A program made the translations under genes and the position numbers. Shown piece after piece: positions 23,928-34,448 of a stretch of DNA of 64,000 nt; position 1 is the first letter of the stretch; every line of letters starts with the position of its first letter. Source of the stretch: DATAZK01 sp963731205 (GTDB taxonomy: Bacteria > Actinomycetota > Actinomycetes > Frankiales > Frankiaceae); the NCBI GenBank assembly GCA_963731205.1, contig CAVSUJ010000002.1, positions 1 to 64,000 of the forward strand, in the 5' to 3' direction. Below the pieces are notes generated by a model, which worked only from the letters and a program-made list of their open reading frames with translations, was not told the origin of the DNA and ran no database searches.

Positions 23928-26236
23928 TTGAGCATTCTCGGGACGCGCGTGCTGCGCTCGGAGGACCCACAGTTCCTGACCACGGGCGCCACGTACACCG
24001 AAGATCTGGTGGACGATCGCCTGACGGGTGCGCTTCATGCGACCTTCGTCCGCTCCCCGATCGCGGCAGCGAAGATCCTGTCGATCGACGTGAGCGCGGC
24101 CCTCGAGGCGCCCGGGGTTGTGGCGATCATCACCGGCGACGACATCGACGACGTGCCGCCGCCCGCCCCACCGATGCCGATGTTCCCCGCGCCGATGGGT
24201 CAGCCGCTGCTCGCCAAGGATGTCGTGCGCTATGTCGGCCAGGCCGTCGCCGTCGTCCTCACGGAAGAGCCGTATCAGGGTGAGGACGCGGCGGAGCTCG
24301 TCGATGTCGACTACGACCCGTTGCCGGCCGTCGTCGATCCTCACGACGCGCGTACCGACGCGAACCTGCTCTTCCCGGAGGTCGGGTCCAACACGGTCTG
24401 GAGCCTCGGGCTCGACGGGCCGGCCTTCGCCGCTGACGGCGACAAGGAATTCTTCGACGGCTGCGACGTGGTCGTCACCCAGCAGATCCTGAACCAGCGC
24501 GTCGCCGCAGCGCCGATGGAATCGCGTTCGGCGGCGTCGGTCTGGAGCGTTGACGAGGAGCATCCTGACGGGCGGCTGATCGTCTGGATGGGCAATCAGG
24601 GCGCCCAGGGCACCAAGCGCAGCCTGGTGGCCGCGCTGGGCCTCGAGGAGAACCAGCTCCGGGTCATCACCCCGGCCACCGGTGGGGCGTTCGGCGCGAA
24701 ATTCGGCGCCGACCCCGAGCACGCGGTCGTCGGCTGGCTCGGCAAGCACTTGCGCCGTCCCGTGCGCTGGAGCGAGACGCGCTCGGAGAACATGGTCGCG
24801 ATGACCCACGGCCGCGCGCAGATCCAGACCGTGACCGTCGGCGGCACGCGCGAAGGCAAGGTGCTCGCGTACCGCATCGAGGTGCTGCAGGACTCGGGTG
24901 CCTACCCCCGCTTCGGTGCGCTTCTGCCGATGCTGACCGGCCTGATGGCGCCGGGTGTCTACGACATCCCCAAGGTGGCATGGGGCTTTCGCAGCGTGGT
25001 GACCAACACGACGCCGGTGGGCGCCTACCGCGGAGCCGGACGCCCCGAGGCGACGGCGGCGATCGAGCGCGCGATGGACGTCTTCGCGGCGGAGCTCGGG
25101 ATGGACCCGGCACAGATCCGGCGGATCAACGTCCTGCCGGCGTTCTCCGAGCCCCACACGACCCCGTCGGGTGCGACCTATGACAACGGCGCGTATGAGG
25201 CGGCGCTGGATCTCGCGCTGAAAGCCGCCGACTACGAGGGGCTGCGCAAGCAGCAGCAGGAGCTCCGCGAGGCCGGCGGCCCGCGTCAGCTGGGGATCGG
25301 GATCGCCGTCTACGTGGAGATCACCGGCTCGGGCGAAGAGGCCGGCCCGCCCAACGAAAACGCGACGGTCGAGATCCACGCCGACGGAAGCGCGACGATC
25401 CTCACCGGCACCTCCCCTCACGGGCAGGGTCATGCGACGGCGTGGGCCATGATCGCCAGCTCCGAGCTCGGCATCCCCGTCGAGCGGATCACCGTCCGCC
25501 ATGGAGACACTGACCTGATTCCCAAAGGCGGCGGCACCGGTGGCTCCCGAAGCCTCCAACTCGGAGGCGCGGCGGTGCAGGCGGCCACGCGCGAGCTGGT
25601 GGACGTCGCCCGTACCCGCGCGGCGGATGTGCTCGAGGCCAATCCCGCCGACCTGGTGGTCGATCTCAGCCGGGCGGCGCTCGTCGTCAAGGGCTCGCCC
25701 GAGGCCGAGATCAGCTTCGCCGACCTCGCCGCGCGCGAGCCGCTGCTGGTGCAGACGACGTTCTCCTCGCCCGGGCCGACCTTCCCCTTCGGGGCCCACA
25801 TCGCGGTGGTCGAGGTGGACGTCGAGACCGGAAAGGCCAAGCTGCTACGGGTGATTGCGGTCGATGACGCGGGCACGATCCTCAACCCGCTCATCGCCGA
25901 GGGGCAGCGCCACGGCGGCATCGCTCAGGGCGCCGCGCAGGCCCTGGTGGAGGAGGTCGTCTATGACGCCGACGGCAGCCCGCTGACCTCGACCCTGGCC
26001 GACTATCCCTTCCTGTCGATCACCGAGGTGCCGAGCTTCGAGCTGGTCGAGATGGAGACCCCAACCCCCTACAACCCCTTGGGAGCAAAGGGGATCGGGG
26101 AGGCGGGAACCATCGGCTCCACCCCGGCGGTGCAGAACGCGGTCGTCGATGCCGTGGCCCATCTGGGTGTCCGCCATATCGACATGCCAACGACCCCCGA
26201 GCGGGTATGGAACGCGATCCAGAAGGCGAGCAAGTG

Positions 26237-26237
<1 letters not shown>
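23928..26237 (+). CDS. Molybdenum hydroxylase large subunit (CoxL-like, form II)
   Basis: A 769-residue xanthine-oxidase-family subunit binding molybdopterin-cytosine dinucleotide. I start at TTG 23928, with GGGAGG 5 bp upstream. Segments GGAFGAKFGADPEHAVVGWL, GSGEEAGPPNENATVEIH, GTSPHGQGHATAW and GAKGIGEAGTIGS are typical. The active-site loop at residues 366-372 is AYRGAGR, the form II signature; true CO dehydrogenases have AYxCSFR, so CO oxidation is not implied. The likely reaction is hydroxylation of an aldehyde or N-heterocycle. It leads an L-S-M operon with overlapping genes. Confidence 0.92.
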
Positions 26238-26703
<466 letters not shown>

Positions 26704-26707
<4 letters not shown>

Positions 26708-27522
26708 TCCCCGCGGAGTTCGAGTACGTGCGTCCCGCTTCGGTCGAGGCGGCGCTGTCGTCGCTCGCCGAGCACGGCGACGACGCGAAGATCATCGCGG
26801 GCGGCCACTCGCTGCTGCCGATGATGAAGCTGCGGCTGGCGACCCCGGCGGTACTCATCGACATCGCCCGCATCCCCGAGCTGTCCTACATCCGCGATGA
26901 TGACGGCGACATCGCGATCGGTGCGGCGACCCGTCATGCCGACGTCGTCGATTCTGCGTTGCTGGCCGAGCGCGTGCCGATGCTGCCGTTCGTGGCTAAC
27001 CTCGTCGGCGACCGGCAGATCCGCCACCGCGGCACCATCGGCGGCTCGCTCGTGCACTCCGACCCGGCGGCCGATCTACCCAACGCGGTGCTTGCCCTCG
27101 GAGTCACCCTTGTCATCGCCGGCGCATCAGGCCCGCGCGAGGTCCACGTCGACGACTTCTTCACCGGCTTCTTCGAGTCCGCTGTCGGCCCCGACGAGAT
27201 CCTGACCGAGATCCGGATCTCGGATCAGGCCGGGCGAGCCGGCTGGGGATATGAGAAGTTCACCCGCCGTGCCAACGACTGGGCGATCGTCGCAGCAGCC
27301 GTCTGCGGTGGCCGCGTCTCGCTGGCCAACATGGGCCCGACCCCGCTGCGGGCCCGGGCCACCGAAGCCGCACTCGCGTCAGGCCAGAGCATCGCCGACG
27401 CGGCCGCGCTCGCCGACGCCGACACCGAGCCGACGCAGGACATGCACGCCACCCGCGACTACCGGCGCCATCTCGCCCGCACCCTCACCCGCCGCGCACT
27501 GGAGTCCGCAGCGGCCCGGTAG
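26704..27522 (+). CDS. Molybdenum hydroxylase FAD subunit (CoxM-like)
   Basis: A 272-residue FAD-binding subunit of the PCMH family. The two FAD-pyrophosphate motifs are AGGHSLLPMMKLRLA and TIGGSLVHSDPAADLP, followed by a CO_deh_flav_C-type domain with EKFTRRANDWAIVAAAV. With the two preceding genes it makes a complete LSM hydroxylase. No CoxD/E/F/G-type maturation gene lies in the window, so cofactor maturation is encoded elsewhere. A weak hairpin follows the stop. Confidence 0.93.
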
Positions 27523-27524
27523 CT

Positions 27525-27541
27525 CCGCGGATTAATCGCGG
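27525..27541. terminator. Weak hairpin after the hydroxylase operon
   Basis: CCGCG (27525-27529) and CGCGG (27537-27541) enclose a GATTAAT loop between convergent stops at 27522 and 27555. The stem is only 5 bp and no T-tract follows, so terminator function is uncertain. Confidence 0.3.
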
Positions 27542-27554
27542 GGAAAAGCCAGGG

Positions 27555-28637
27555 TCAGGAGGCGCCGAGCAGCTCGGGTGACTCCGGCAGCAAGCCGCAC
27601 GCCTGCGCGACGAGGTCGAACGAGTGCCAGCGGTCGGCGGTGTCGTACGTCATCGTGGTGATCATGAGCTCGTTGATCTGCGTCGACGCAACCAGCTCGT
27701 CGATCTGGCGACGCACGGAGTCGGGGCCGCCGATGATCTGGGAGTCGAGCCGGTCGTCGACGAACGCGCGCTCCTGCGGGGTGTACGGATAGTTCGCCGC
27801 CTCTTCTGGGCTCGGGAAACGACCCGGCCGGCCGCTGCGCAGGCGTAAGAACGACAAGCCACCGGGGCCGGCGAGATAACGCGCGTGCTCGTCGGTGTCA
27901 GCCGCCAGCACTGAGGCGGCGATCATGGAGTAGGGCTCGCTCAGCTCGGCGCTGGGCCGGAACGTGTCGCGGTAGAGCGCCAGCGCCGGCAGCGTGTTCG
28001 CTGAAGAGAAGTGGTGGGCGAAGGCGAACGGCATGCCGAGCAGCCCGGCGACCTGAGCGCTGTAGCCACTCGATCCGAGCAGCCACACGGGAGGCCGGTA
28101 GCCAAGGCCCGGAACGGCCGTGATCGCCTGATACGGATGGCCTTCCGGCCAGCTGCCGTCGAAGAACGCGAGCAACTCCCCGAGCTGTTGCGGGAAGTCG
28201 TCGGCCGACAGCGGATCGGCCGAACGCCGCAGGGCTGACGCCGTCACGGGATCGGTGCCGGGAGCGCGGCCGATGCCCAGATCGATGCGTCCGGGGTGCA
28301 ACGCCTCGAGCATGCCGAACTGCTCAGCGATCACGAGCGGCGGATGGTTGGGCAGCATCACGCCGCCTGAGCCGACTCGCAGCGTGGTCGTGGCGGCGGC
28401 AACGTGACCGATGAGGACCGCCGGCGCCGAGCTCGCGATGCCCGGCATGTTGTGGTGCTCGGCGAGCCAGAACCGCCGGAATCCCAGCCTCTCCACGTGT
28501 TGCGCGAGCTCGGTGGTGTTGCGCAGCGCGTCGCGCGGCGTCCCGTCGCTGGCCACCGGAGAGAGCTCCAGTACGGAAAGGGGCACGGCAAGCGGCACCG
28601 CGGAAATCGCAGAAAAGTCGGTCACACCCTGATTCAA
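27555..28637 (-). CDS. LLM-class flavin-dependent oxidoreductase
   Basis: A 360-residue luciferase-like TIM-barrel protein. VLELSPVASDG near the start, FWLAEHHNMPGIASSAPAVLIGHVAA and LRVGSGGVMLPNHPPLVIAEQFGMLEALHPGRIDLGIGRAPG match the YhbW/MsnO8-like group, which uses FMN or F420. It is convergent with the molybdenum hydroxylase operon and not obviously part of it. Substrate unknown. Confidence 0.88.
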   Translation of the reverse strand: MNQGVTDFSAISAVPLAVPLSVLELSPVASDGTPRDALRNTTELAQHVERLGFRRFWLAEHHNMPGIASSAPAVLIGHVAAATTTLRVGSGGVMLPNHPPLVIAEQFGMLEALHPGRIDLGIGRAPGTDPVTASALRRSADPLSADDFPQQLGELLAFFDGSWPEGHPYQAITAVPGLGYRPPVWLLGSSGYSAQVAGLLGMPFAFAHHFSSANTLPALALYRDTFRPSAELSEPYSMIAASVLAADTDEHARYLAGPGGLSFLRLRSGRPGRFPSPEEAANYPYTPQERAFVDDRLDSQIIGGPDSVRRQIDELVASTQINELMITTMTYDTADRWHSFDLVAQACGLLPESPELLGAS

Positions 28638-28667
28638 CCGGTCGACCCCCCGGTGTCATCCCGGATG

Positions 28668-30623
28668 TCAGCGGCCGGAGAGCTCGCGCCCTTCCGCACT
28701 GTGCAGCTGCCACGGAACGCTGGTCACCATGACGCCCGGCATGAAGAGCAACCGGGCCTTCAGGCGTAGCGCGCTCTGGTTGTGCAGCAGGTTCTCCCAC
28801 CAGTGGCCGACGACGTATTCGGGGATGAACACGGTGACCACGTCGCGCTCGGATTCGCGGCGCAGCGCCCGGATGTAGTCCAGGATCGGCTTGGTCACCT
28901 CGCGATAGGGCGAGTCGAGGACGCGCAGCGGCACCTCGATCCCCCGCCGTTGCCATTCCTCCTGCAGCGCCTCGACGTCCTCGGGTTCGACCCCGACCGT
29001 CACCGCCTCGATCGAGTGCGGCCGGGTGGCGCGGGCGTACGCGAGGGCGCGCAGGGTCGGCCAGTGCAACTTCGAGACGAGCACCACGGCGTGATTACGC
29101 GACGGCAGAGTGGGTCTCGCATTCGGGCCGGCTTTCAGCTCAGCGGCGACCAGGTCGTAGTGCTTGCGGATGCCCTTCATCAGGACGAAGAGGATCAGCA
29201 TGCCGAGGATGGCGATCCACGCGCCGTGCTCGACCTTGGTGATCACGACGACCACCAGGACGACCGCGGTGAAGATGGCGCCCGTCAGGTTGATGGCCCG
29301 GGAGCGCTTGATGCGCGCCGGGGTCAGCCGCGGGCCGCCGTTGTGTCCGGCGGCGGCGTCGTCAGGCACCCCGTCGCGGAGCATCGTGGTCCAGTGCCGG
29401 ACCATGCCCGTCTGGCTGAGGGTGAAGGAGGTGAAGACGCCGATGATGTAGAGCTGGATCAGCCGGTCGAGGTTCGCGTGGAAGCCCAGGATCAGCCCGA
29501 TCGCCGCGGCCGACAGCAGCAGGATGCCGTTGCTGAAGACCAGCCGGTCGCCGCGGGTGTGCAGCTGGCGCGGCAGGAAGCTGTGCTGGGCCAGGATCGA
29601 CGCGAGCACCGGAAAGCCGTTGAACGCCGTGTTGGCGGCGAGCACCAGGATTCCGGCCGTCACCACCTGGAAATAGCCGAACAGGAACGAGTGGCGCCCC
29701 CAGACGGCGCCGGCCAGCTGCGAGATGACCGACGGCGATCCGGAGGCGTAGGCGCGCGCGTGGATCTCGACCGCCAGGATCGTGATCCCGATGAACATCG
29801 TCACGGCGATGATGCCCATCGCCACCAGCGTGCGGGCGGCGTTGCGGCTCTTGGGTTTGCGGAACGACGGCACGCCGTTGCTGATCGCCTCGACCCCGGT
29901 CAGCGCGGTGCAACCGGAAGCGAAAGCGCGTAGCGCCAGGAACAACGTGAACGCCCCGCCGACCTTCTCGGTGCGCGGAAGCACCTCATTCGCGCTGACG
30001 GCGGGCTGCACCCCGTGGCCGAACGCGGCGACCAATACAGCGGTGAACAGCAGCAGGAAGACGCCGGCGATGAAGCCGTAGGTGGGCAGCGCGAACAGGC
30101 GGCCGCTTTCTTTGATGCCGCGCAGATTCACGAGCGTGATGAGCACGACGAACAGGACCGCGATCAGCTCGGTGTGGCGCTGCAGCGACGTGACGGCCGA
30201 CGTGATCGCCACGACTCCGGCAACCACCGACACGGCCACCGTCATGACGTAGTCCACGAGCAGCGCCGCTGCTGCGCTGAGCGCCGGCGCCTGACCGAGG
30301 TTGTCGAGGCTGACGACGAAAGCGCCGCCGCCGCTCGGGTAGGCGTAAACGGTCTGCCGGTAGGAGGCCACGACCACGATGAGCAGCAGGGCGACGACCG
30401 CCGCGATCGGCTTCGAGAGGCTGAGGTACGCCGCTCCACCGAAGCCGGCGACGAGCAGGATTTCTTCGGTCGCATAGGCCACCGAAGAAATGGGGTCGGA
30501 ACAGAAAATGGGTAAAGCGAGCCATTTAGGTAAAAGGGTGTCATTTAGCTGCGTACTACGCAGAGGGCGGCCGACCAGCAGACGCTTCAGCCCCGAGACG
30601 GCAGGCCGCGATACAGCGGACAC
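28668..30623 (-). CDS. KimA-like APC-family potassium transporter
   Basis: About 651 residues from GTG 30623; TTG 30665 would add 14 and neither has a clear ribosome binding site. The N-terminus has LLVGRPLRSTQLNDTLLPKWLALPIFCSDPISSVAYATEEIL, the hallmark of the KimA/YdaO branch of APC transporters, followed by about twelve helices. The last 150 residues are a soluble domain resembling a universal-stress fold (HAVVLVSKLHWPTLRALAYAR onward), as in KimA. KimA imports K+ with protons and is inhibited by c-di-AMP. The divergent KdpDE-like pair supports a potassium role. Amino-acid transport remains an alternative. Confidence 0.75.
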   Translation of the reverse strand: MSAVSRPAVSGLKRLLVGRPLRSTQLNDTLLPKWLALPIFCSDPISSVAYATEEILLVAGFGGAAYLSLSKPIAAVVALLLIVVVASYRQTVYAYPSGGGAFVVSLDNLGQAPALSAAAALLVDYVMTVAVSVVAGVVAITSAVTSLQRHTELIAVLFVVLITLVNLRGIKESGRLFALPTYGFIAGVFLLLFTAVLVAAFGHGVQPAVSANEVLPRTEKVGGAFTLFLALRAFASGCTALTGVEAISNGVPSFRKPKSRNAARTLVAMGIIAVTMFIGITILAVEIHARAYASGSPSVISQLAGAVWGRHSFLFGYFQVVTAGILVLAANTAFNGFPVLASILAQHSFLPRQLHTRGDRLVFSNGILLLSAAAIGLILGFHANLDRLIQLYIIGVFTSFTLSQTGMVRHWTTMLRDGVPDDAAAGHNGGPRLTPARIKRSRAINLTGAIFTAVVLVVVVITKVEHGAWIAILGMLILFVLMKGIRKHYDLVAAELKAGPNARPTLPSRNHAVVLVSKLHWPTLRALAYARATRPHSIEAVTVGVEPEDVEALQEEWQRRGIEVPLRVLDSPYREVTKPILDYIRALRRESERDVVTVFIPEYVVGHWWENLLHNQSALRLKARLLFMPGVMVTSVPWQLHSAEGRELSGR

Positions 30624-30673
30624 AACATTTGACGCTATGGCATGCGGGTGTCCAGCGGGGATCAACGGCGTCT

Positions 30674-32584
30674 ATGGATTCGCCCGTCGGGCGTAAGGAA
30701 CGCGTCAAGATCGCTGACTTCGCCGCTTTCGAGGAGTCCAGTAGTGGGGTGGCACGTCAGCCCAGGCGGCTTCGCGCCCCTGCGACAGCACCGGTGGTTC
30801 TCCCGCTGGCCGCCGGCGGGCTGCTCGCCGTCGGCGCCCTGGTCGCGCTCACGTCCGGCGGGGTCGGCCCCACGGCCCTTCTCGTCCTCACCTGCCTGAT
30901 CGTCGCGGCGACGGCAGCCGTCAGCGATCCGGCCACGCTGGCGATGACCGTCGTCATTGCGGAATTCACCGCGATCGGCTTCACCCGCCGCCCTTACGCT
31001 CAGCTGCGCGGCGGCCCGCTGGCCTGGCACGCCGGCGTCACGCTGCTGGCTGTGGCGGCAATCTCCTACGGGCTGGCGGCGACGGCCCGCGGCGCCGCCC
31101 GCAGGCAGAGCACACTGATGAGTGTGAACACGCGGCAGCGGCGACGCGCGCTCGTCGAGCTCGGGGCCGCCATCGGCCCCCGGCGCCGCTGGACCGCGAC
31201 CGGCTGCGCGGCCGCCGCACTCCCGCTGCTCACCCTGGCCCTGGTCAACGCGCGTCAGGGCCTGTCCCTGGCCGACGATCTGCTGCTCTACCTGCTGGTC
31301 GTCGTGGCGGTGTCGGTCGTCGGCGGCTTCTGGCCGGCGGTCGTGACGGCGGCCGCGTCAGGGCTGCTGCTGAACTGGTTCCTGACGCCACCGCTGCACA
31401 CCCTGACCATCGAAGAACCGCAGAACTTGCTGGCGCTGCTGCTGTTCGTCGCGGTCGCGGTGAGCGTCAGCAGCATCGTTCACCTCGCGGCGCGGCGGGC
31501 GGCTGACGCGGTCCGCAGCTCGGCCGATGCCGGAGCGCTCCTCGAGCTCGCGCGCACGGTGCTGGGCGGAGCCGACACCCCGACCTCGGTGCTGGCCCAG
31601 CTGACGTCGGGCGGGGCGACGCGAGCCGAACTGCTCGAGTGCACAGCGGGGCGCTGGATCGAAGTGGCGAGCAGCGGCATCTCCGCTGACGCCGTCAACC
31701 CCAGCGAATCGGTGACGGTGCTCCCGCTGCGCGCCGATCTGCGCCTGCGCCTCACCGGTGAGCCGCCGCTGATCAGCCGGCGAGTGCTCGAAGGGATCGG
31801 CGCCCAGGCGGCAGCCGCCCTCGACCGTGACCGGCTGCGTACCCAGGCAGCCCAGGCGGAGGCGCTGGGCGAGGCCAATCGCGTACGAACGGCGCTGCTG
31901 ACCGCGGTCAGCCATGACCTGCGCACGCCGCTCGCGTCGATCAAGGCGGCGATCTCGAGCCTGCGCCAGGACGACGTGAAGTGGTCGGCCGAGGACGAGG
32001 AAACCCTGCTCGCGACCATCGAAGAGGGCTCCGACCGGCTCGAGGGCCTGATCAACAACCTGCTCGACATGAGCCGCGTGCACACCGGCTCGCTGCAGCC
32101 TTTCCTTCGCCCGACCGCCCTCGACGAGGTGGTGCCGCTCGCGCTGCGTGGATTGGCCGGCGCCGACACCGTCGTCCTCGACCTGCCGGACACGCTTCCG
32201 CTCATCCAGACCGACGCCGGCCTGCTGGAACGCGTCGTCGCCAATCTCGTCGCGAACGCGCTGCGTTTCTCACCGTCGTCCGAACCCGTGGAGATCGTCG
32301 GCCGGGCCCACGGCGACGATGCGGTGTTCGTCTCGGTGATCGATCACGGGCCCGGAGTCCCGGAGATCGCCCGGGAGCGGATCTTCGAGCCGTTCCAGCG
32401 ACTCGGCGACCGATCCTCCGGCGCCGGCGTCGGCCTCGGGCTGGCAGTGGCGCGCGGGTTCACCGAAGCGATGGGCGGCACGCTGCGCGCGACGAGCACC
32501 CCCGGCGGCGGCCTGACCATGACCGTCGAGCTCGCCGTCGGACTGCGCGCCGAGACAGTGAACCCAGCGGTCGGTGCCCGCTAA
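30674..32584 (+). CDS. KdpD-like sensor histidine kinase lacking the N-terminal KdpD domain
   Basis: About 636 residues from ATG 30674. The N-terminal ~150 residues contain three or four helices of unassigned type; a DUF4118 four-helix block follows (LLYLLVVVAVSVVGGFWPAVVTA and LLNWFLTPPLHTLTIEEP), as in KdpD. After a GAF-like linker come HisKA (AVSHDLRTPLASIK with the phospho-His) and HATPase (NLVANALRFSPSSEP, DHGPGVPE, GVGLGLAVARGF). The KdpD and Usp domains that normally precede DUF4118, including the Walker-type ATP and c-di-AMP-binding parts, are absent. The stop overlaps the response regulator start by 11 bp. Confidence 0.88.
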   Translation: MDSPVGRKERVKIADFAAFEESSSGVARQPRRLRAPATAPVVLPLAAGGLLAVGALVALTSGGVGPTALLVLTCLIVAATAAVSDPATLAMTVVIAEFTAIGFTRRPYAQLRGGPLAWHAGVTLLAVAAISYGLAATARGAARRQSTLMSVNTRQRRRALVELGAAIGPRRRWTATGCAAAALPLLTLALVNARQGLSLADDLLLYLLVVVAVSVVGGFWPAVVTAAASGLLLNWFLTPPLHTLTIEEPQNLLALLLFVAVAVSVSSIVHLAARRAADAVRSSADAGALLELARTVLGGADTPTSVLAQLTSGGATRAELLECTAGRWIEVASSGISADAVNPSESVTVLPLRADLRLRLTGEPPLISRRVLEGIGAQAAAALDRDRLRTQAAQAEALGEANRVRTALLTAVSHDLRTPLASIKAAISSLRQDDVKWSAEDEETLLATIEEGSDRLEGLINNLLDMSRVHTGSLQPFLRPTALDEVVPLALRGLAGADTVVLDLPDTLPLIQTDAGLLERVVANLVANALRFSPSSEPVEIVGRAHGDDAVFVSVIDHGPGVPEIARERIFEPFQRLGDRSSGAGVGLGLAVARGFTEAMGGTLRATSTPGGGLTMTVELAVGLRAETVNPAVGAR

Positions 32585-33260
32585 AACAGTGGTCCTGGTC
32601 GTCGATGACGATCCGGCGATCCTGCGAGCGCTGTCCATCACCCTCGCCGCCAGGGACTACCGCGTCGTCACGGCCGCGACCGGGGCCGACGGTCTGGCGG
32701 CGACAGCGCGAGAGCGTCCCGAAGCGATCGTGCTCGATCTCGGGCTGCCCGACATGGACGGCAACGACGTCATCCGCGGCATCCGCGGCTGGACGAACAC
32801 GCCGATCATCGTGCTGTCGGCACGCGAGCAGGAGCCGCAGAAGGTCGCGGCGCTCGACAGCGGCGCCGACGACTACATCACCAAACCGTTCGGGATGGAT
32901 GAGCTGCTCGCCCGGCTGCGCGCCGCGCTACGGCGAGCCGTTCCCGCGCCCGACGAGCCCGTCATCACGACCGACGACTTCACCGTCGACCTTGCCTCCA
33001 AGCGCGTCACGCTGGCAGCCGGGAACGACGTACGCCTGACCCCCACCGAGTGGCAGCTGCTCGAACTCCTCGCCCGCCATGCCGGCCGGCTGCTCACCGG
33101 ACGCCAGCTGCTGGCGGAGGTGTGGGGCCCGAAGTATCAGACCGAGACCCACTACCTGCGCGTCTACATGGCGCAACTGCGTCGCAAGCTCGAACCCGAC
33201 CCGTCGCGTCCGCGCCATCTGCTCACCGAACCGGGGATCGGTTACCGCTTCGTGGTCTGA
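32574..33260 (+). CDS. KdpE-like response regulator
   Basis: A 228-residue OmpR/PhoB-type regulator. The receiver has DDD at residues 11-13, phospho-acceptor Asp55 in VLDLGLPDMDG, and the conserved Lys in DDYITKPF; the winged helix has LTPTEWQLLELLARH and the DNA-recognition TETHYLRVYMAQLRRKLE. Closest in type to KdpE. With the overlapping kinase it likely controls the divergent KimA-like gene, since kdpFABC is not in the window. Start GTG 32574. Confidence 0.9.
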   Translation: MPAKTVVLVVDDDPAILRALSITLAARDYRVVTAATGADGLAATARERPEAIVLDLGLPDMDGNDVIRGIRGWTNTPIIVLSAREQEPQKVAALDSGADDYITKPFGMDELLARLRAALRRAVPAPDEPVITTDDFTVDLASKRVTLAAGNDVRLTPTEWQLLELLARHAGRLLTGRQLLAEVWGPKYQTETHYLRVYMAQLRRKLEPDPSRPRHLLTEPGIGYRFVV

Positions 33261-33287
33261 GACCCGGATTCCGGTCTCGCAGCGGAA

Positions 33288-34289
33288 TCACATGGTGAGG
33301 ACGACGCGGAAGCGCGCCTCGCCGGACATCATTCGCTCGTAGCCCTTGGCGCCTTCGGCCAGCGGCATCGTCTCGATCATCGGGCGCACGCCCGTGAGTG
33401 CGGCAAATCGAAGGGTGTCCTCGGAATCCTTGGACGTGCCCGACGGATGGCCGGCGACCGAGCGGGAACCGGAGATCAGCGGGAACGCGGACAGCTCGAG
33501 CGGCTCCTGCGGCGCCCCGAGCACGACGAGCTCGCCAAGCGGGCGAAGGCCCGGCACGGTCGCCGCCATCGCCGGACCATTCGTCACCGTCGCGAGAACG
33601 ACACTGGCTCCGCCGAGCTTGGTCAGCTCCTGCGCGACGTCCTGGTCGGTGCTGTCGATGTAATGGTGCGCCCCGAGCCGGCGGGCGAAGTCGGCCTTGT
33701 CCTGCCCGCGGGCGATGGCGACCGTCTCGAAGCCCATCTTGTTGGCGAACTGCACCCCGAGGTGTCCGAGGCCGCCGACCCCCAGGACCGCGACGAGCTC
33801 CCCCGCTCGCGCCTTGGTGTGCCGAAGTCCGTTGAACGTGGTGACGCCTGCGCACATCAGCGGCGCCGCCTCGACGGGGGTGAGCACGTCGGGGATCGCG
33901 GCCAGGGCGTCAGTCGGGAAGGTGGCGAATTCGGCATAGCCACCGTCGTCGGAAAGCCCGGGGATGCGCATGTTCTCGCAGTGGATGAAATCGCCGCGGC
34001 GGCACGGGTCGCAGGTGTCATCCGCCCCTCCGAACCAGCCGACGCCGACCCGGTCGCCCGGCGTCCAGGCGGTGACATCAACACCCACCGCGTCGACGAC
34101 GCCGGCGATCTCGTGTCCCGGGATCCGGGGGTAGGAGGAGGCCATGCCGTTCTTGGCCAGGACGTCGCTGTGGCAGACGCCGCAGGCTTCGATCCGGATA
34201 CGAACGTCACGCCGGCCAGGCTCGGGGATCTCGCGCTCGACCAGCTCGAAATCCGCGCCGCCGCTGGGAATCTGCAGTGCTGTTGCCAT
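33288..34289 (-). CDS. Zinc-dependent alcohol dehydrogenase
   Basis: A 333-residue medium-chain dehydrogenase. Catalytic zinc ligands lie in CGVCHSD and GHEIAGVV; the structural-zinc lobe reads DDTCDPCRRGDFIHCEN, with three Cys rather than the usual four. The Rossmann motif is GVGGLGHLGVQFA. I use ATG 34289 rather than the longer frame. Similar enzymes oxidise primary alcohols or reduce aldehydes with NAD(P). It is convergent with the response regulator gene, 27 bp away. Confidence 0.9.
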   Translation of the reverse strand: MATALQIPSGGADFELVEREIPEPGRRDVRIRIEACGVCHSDVLAKNGMASSYPRIPGHEIAGVVDAVGVDVTAWTPGDRVGVGWFGGADDTCDPCRRGDFIHCENMRIPGLSDDGGYAEFATFPTDALAAIPDVLTPVEAAPLMCAGVTTFNGLRHTKARAGELVAVLGVGGLGHLGVQFANKMGFETVAIARGQDKADFARRLGAHHYIDSTDQDVAQELTKLGGASVVLATVTNGPAMAATVPGLRPLGELVVLGAPQEPLELSAFPLISGSRSVAGHPSGTSKDSEDTLRFAALTGVRPMIETMPLAEGAKGYERMMSGEARFRVVLTM

Positions 34290-34347
34290 CTCTCGACAGT
34301 AGTCACGGCAGCTCGAGCCGCGCACCTGTCGGCAAAGGCACTGGTGA

Positions 34348-34367
34348 GCTGTCAGCTCGCTGACAGC
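34348..34367. repeat. Perfect 8-bp inverted repeat in a divergent promoter region
   Basis: GCTGTCAG (34348-34355), a CTCG gap, and CTGACAGC (34360-34367) lie in the 159-bp gap between the alcohol dehydrogenase (leftward) and the acidic protein (rightward). Spacing and symmetry suit a dimeric operator or a hairpin. No cognate regulator is evident. Confidence 0.45.
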
Positions 34368-34448
34368 GTCTGCACGGGCTGGGCACCGAGGATGGATGCA
34401 GCGGAACCGACCCGGGGCCGCAACCGCCACCAGTCACATGGAGACGAC

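Noticed and set aside
23889..25799. 636-residue open frame on the minus strand across the large hydroxylase subunit
   Set aside because: It is the antisense shadow of a well-supported gene: no family resemblance, Arg/His/Asp-rich composition, and GC-rich codons explain the open frame.
28782..29933. 383-residue open frame on the plus strand
   Set aside because: Antisense to the KimA-like permease, rich in Asp, Gln and Arg, with no recognisable motif.
30600..30700. c-di-AMP (ydaO-type) riboswitch upstream of the KimA-like gene
   Set aside because: Only 8-50 bp separate the divergent starts, too short for that riboswitch, and no characteristic sequence was seen.
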